A stretch of 64,000 nt of DNA, taken from the IMG/VR virus record IMGVR_UViG_3300042898_006838, positions 91,933-155,932 of that record; one strand, given 5' to 3'. Within the stretch, counting starts at the first letter, position 1, and every line of letters starts with the position of its first letter. This document shows, piece by piece, positions 62,313-64,000 of the stretch. Below the pieces are notes generated by a model. It had not been told where the DNA came from. It saw only the letters and a program-made list of their open reading frames with translations, and ran no database searches. The stretch comes from a virus. A program made the translations under genes and the position numbers.

Positions 62313-62741
62313 TCAAGGCGGCGTTAGGTCTTCGGCCGCACCAGATGCGGCTTTCAGGAAAATCTTTCCGATCGTGACGGTATATTGCCCGCCGGCCGCT
62401 GGGAAGACCTTGACGTCATAGACGTAGGATCCAGCAGGAAGCCACTTGGTGTCCTGGCTCTGAAGCTTGATCAGGAACTGGCCCTTGGTCGTCCCGGTTT
62501 GCGGCAGGATCTCGACTTCACTGGCGTCGTCACTGGTCTTGACGACCAACGCCGGAGTCGGCGGCTGGAGCTTGTTATCCTCTGGAGAAAACTTCATCGT
62601 GAACCGGACTGCGGCGCCAGACAGGTTGACGGGGACGGGCTCCGGGTTGTCGCCAGTCGACGGAGGTCTAACGGTCACGCGGTAGACGACACTGTCCCCG
62701 CGCACCAGGTTTTTTTCTATCGTCGCTGGACCGTAGGTCAC
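62313..62741 (-). CDS. Baseplate-type protein (BppU N-terminal-like)
   Basis: A 142-residue protein from GTG 62741. LVRGDSVVYRVTV, then PVNLSGAAVRFTMKF, then AGSYVYDVKVFPAAGGQYTVTIGKIFL follow the pattern of N-terminal domains of phage baseplate upper proteins. It lies in a group of small tail/baseplate-like genes. Confidence 0.65.
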   Translation of the reverse strand: MTYGPATIEKNLVRGDSVVYRVTVRPPSTGDNPEPVPVNLSGAAVRFTMKFSPEDNKLQPPTPALVVKTSDDASEVEILPQTGTTKGQFLIKLQSQDTKWLPAGSYVYDVKVFPAAGGQYTVTIGKIFLKAASGAAEDLTPP

Positions 62742-62923
62742 TCGATTGTCCCGGTAGTCATGATTCCATCTACCACACCCTCAAAGCCCTGTATCACGCC
62801 CTCAAGATCCTGAACCACTTGGATCCCGACGACCAGGCGCTCGACGACGACCACGGGCTCACGCAGGCTGCTGAGGCTCAGCACCAGGTAGTCATGCTGC
62901 AGGGGCAGGATGGCGGTGCTCAT
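62738..62923 (-). CDS. Small hypothetical protein
   Basis: A 61-residue protein from ATG 62923, coupled by ATGA to the upstream gene. Beta-rich with HDYLVLSLSSL and a valine-rich end. Between two tail-like genes. Not recognised. Confidence 0.55.
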   Translation of the reverse strand: MSTAILPLQHDYLVLSLSSLREPVVVVERLVVGIQVVQDLEGVIQGFEGVVDGIMTTGTIE

Positions 62924-63513
62924 ACCGTGGTCATGAAGCCGCGGCGTCCGACGACGACGCCGCAGGACGTGGTGATGGAGATGTGAACGGAATACAACCT
63001 GTCGGCGACGAGACCCGGCGAGGTCTTCGTCATTCGAAACATGCCCTGGTTGTCTGGAGCAACGTCGCTGGCCGTGAACAAGACACTGTCGTCGGCGTCG
63101 TAGACACTGATAACCGCGGAAGCCACCGTCGGCGGAGGCACGGGCCGGCCGTTGCGGTTGAGGCTGACGTCGATGCGCAGGGTAGAAGACTGATAGTCGT
63201 ACGCCACGCCCATGACCGGCGGATCCCACTCACCGACGCGGATGGTGTCAATAGACCGCTCGTAGTCCGACTCCGTGGTCATGGCCATGTCATTGAACAG
63301 CCGGTAGACGGCAAAGTATCCGCCGGGACACGGAGGAAGCCACTCGGCGCTGTACAGTCCCAGGCTCACGTGGCTCAGGCTCAAGACGTCAATTGGGACA
63401 CTTCCACCAGACTCGTTGAAGATGGAGGCGGTTGGAAACACTGTCCCGACGCCGTCGGTCAGCTGCAGCCCCAGCTGCACCGTGTCACCTGGCAGGGAGT
63501 TGATTACAGACAC
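62920..63513 (-). CDS. Tail/baseplate-like structural protein
   Basis: A 197-residue protein from GTG 63513. DTVQLGLQLTDGVGTVFPTASIF, then SLGLYSAEWLPPCPGGYFAVY and IRVGEWDPP, a beta-sandwich pattern common in phage tail or fibre proteins. Coupled to its neighbour. Confidence 0.6.
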   Translation of the reverse strand: MSVINSLPGDTVQLGLQLTDGVGTVFPTASIFNESGGSVPIDVLSLSHVSLGLYSAEWLPPCPGGYFAVYRLFNDMAMTTESDYERSIDTIRVGEWDPPVMGVAYDYQSSTLRIDVSLNRNGRPVPPPTVASAVISVYDADDSVLFTASDVAPDNQGMFRMTKTSPGLVADRLYSVHISITTSCGVVVGRRGFMTTV

Positions 63514-63519
63514 GGCCTG

Positions 63520-63927
63520 TCACCATCTTCCCGCGGCCAGGGCCGCCGCTGTCGGGAAGAACAAGATCTTGCTGTTCTCGCCTCGCTCTCGACGCCTGGC
63601 CCTGACCGCGGAGATGGCGTCCTTCAGCTCCTGGCTGCCGGCTTCCACCTGGTCGATTTTCTCCTGCAGGACATCGAGCTCGGCGTGAATCTCGCGACCG
63701 CAGCGCATCTCGCCCTGGATCTTCATTGCCAGCAACAGGTCCTTGTCGCTGACATAGTCGAGATGGCGAAGAATAGAGCCAAGCAGCGCCTCATTGAAAT
63801 GAGACTGTTGACCCAGGGCCTTGTGAAGCTGTTCCCTGGTCAGGCGGCCCAGGCGCATAAGCACGTTGCCGATGCTGCTTGGGTCATCAATCGGATGCTG
63901 GCTCGGCTTTTCTTTATTCTTCCTCAT
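63520..63927 (-). CDS. Hypothetical helical protein
   Basis: A 135-residue protein from ATG 63927. GNVLMRLGRLTREQLHKAL followed by LLGSILRHLDYVSDKDLLLAM resembles the repeat-like N-terminal helices of type IV pilus GspE N-domain proteins, but no ATPase follows. A coiled coil is near the C-terminus. Function unknown. Confidence 0.55.
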   Translation of the reverse strand: MRKNKEKPSQHPIDDPSSIGNVLMRLGRLTREQLHKALGQQSHFNEALLGSILRHLDYVSDKDLLLAMKIQGEMRCGREIHAELDVLQEKIDQVEAGSQELKDAISAVRARRRERGENSKILFFPTAAALAAGRW

Positions 63928-64000
63928 CAGCCCTCCAGTAACTTGACGGCCGCCACCAGCTGCTTCTGGTTCTCGTTGACGACTGTAAGAACTTCGACTT
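63927..64000 (-). CDS. Partial CDS running off the right edge
   Basis: The last 23 codons of a minus-strand gene with stop TGA at 63929-63927, overlapping the next start as TGATG. The end reads NENQKQLVAAVKLLEG, helical. The rest is outside the window. Confidence 0.6.
   Translation of the reverse strand, partial: VEVLTVVNENQKQLVAAVKLLEG

Overview
The window reads as part of a large, high-GC, tailed double-stranded DNA bacteriophage. It holds closely packed, mostly overlapping genes and no ribosomal or housekeeping operons. It does hold a phage replication kit (SSB, sliding clamp, Prim-Pol/VapE-type primase-helicase, two superfamily-2-type helicases, several exonucleases and nucleases), nucleotide metabolism (class II ribonucleotide reductase, ThyX, deoxynucleoside kinase, a dCTP deaminase/dUTPase-fold protein), lytic peptidases and the start of a virion/tail module. 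The host cannot be named. Signal peptides, small membrane proteins and an SspB-like adaptor suggest a Gram-negative, high-GC bacterium.

Layout. 0-9.6 kb (minus strand): small zinc-binding proteins, a RecB/Cas4-like nuclease coupled to a DinG-like helicase, SSB, a Gp3-like protein and the beta clamp. 9.55-10.03 kb: a gene-free stretch full of hairpins. 10-16 kb: a five-gene minus-strand operon with a retron-like reverse transcriptase, a MoxR AAA+ ATPase and a VWA/metallopeptidase protein. 16-22.5 kb: DnaQ-type exonuclease, SNF2 helicase with an inserted C2H2 finger, small conserved phage proteins. 22.47-23.14 kb: a second hairpin-rich gene-free stretch that shares elements with the first. 23-36 kb: VRR-NUC, DUF445, oligoribonuclease-like and MmcB-like proteins plus many small unknown proteins. 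35.3-35.7 kb: an array of TGTCCCA/TGGGACA repeats. 36-39 kb: primase-helicase. 39.3-46.7 kb: short plus-strand groups (ParB, Dcd-like, M14-like and M15 peptidases, a probable structured RNA) alternating with minus-strand groups. 46.7-51.3 kb: nucleotide metabolism and the SspB-like gene. 52-64 kb: probable virion, lysis and tail genes.

The most notable observations are: (1) a retron-like RT with both hallmark motifs (NAxxH and VTG), lacking room for an ncRNA directly upstream and sharing an operon with a MoxR-VWA pair; (2) a short peptide, roughly F(D/E)xGVRAGLEKVA, repeated in at least nine proteins of the 52-61.5 kb module; (3) two copies of a branched RNA-like element followed by arrays of GGCGAGWCGCC mini-hairpins; (4) a GGGCATAAC motif placed just before many transcription-unit starts, a candidate phage promoter or leader element; (5) a structured non-coding region ending in an intrinsic terminator at 44.18 kb.

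All function calls come from reading motifs by eye. No database search or folding program was run. Many starts are GTG, and a few may be TTG; starts were chosen by Shine-Dalgarno (SD) position and by overlap with the neighbouring gene.
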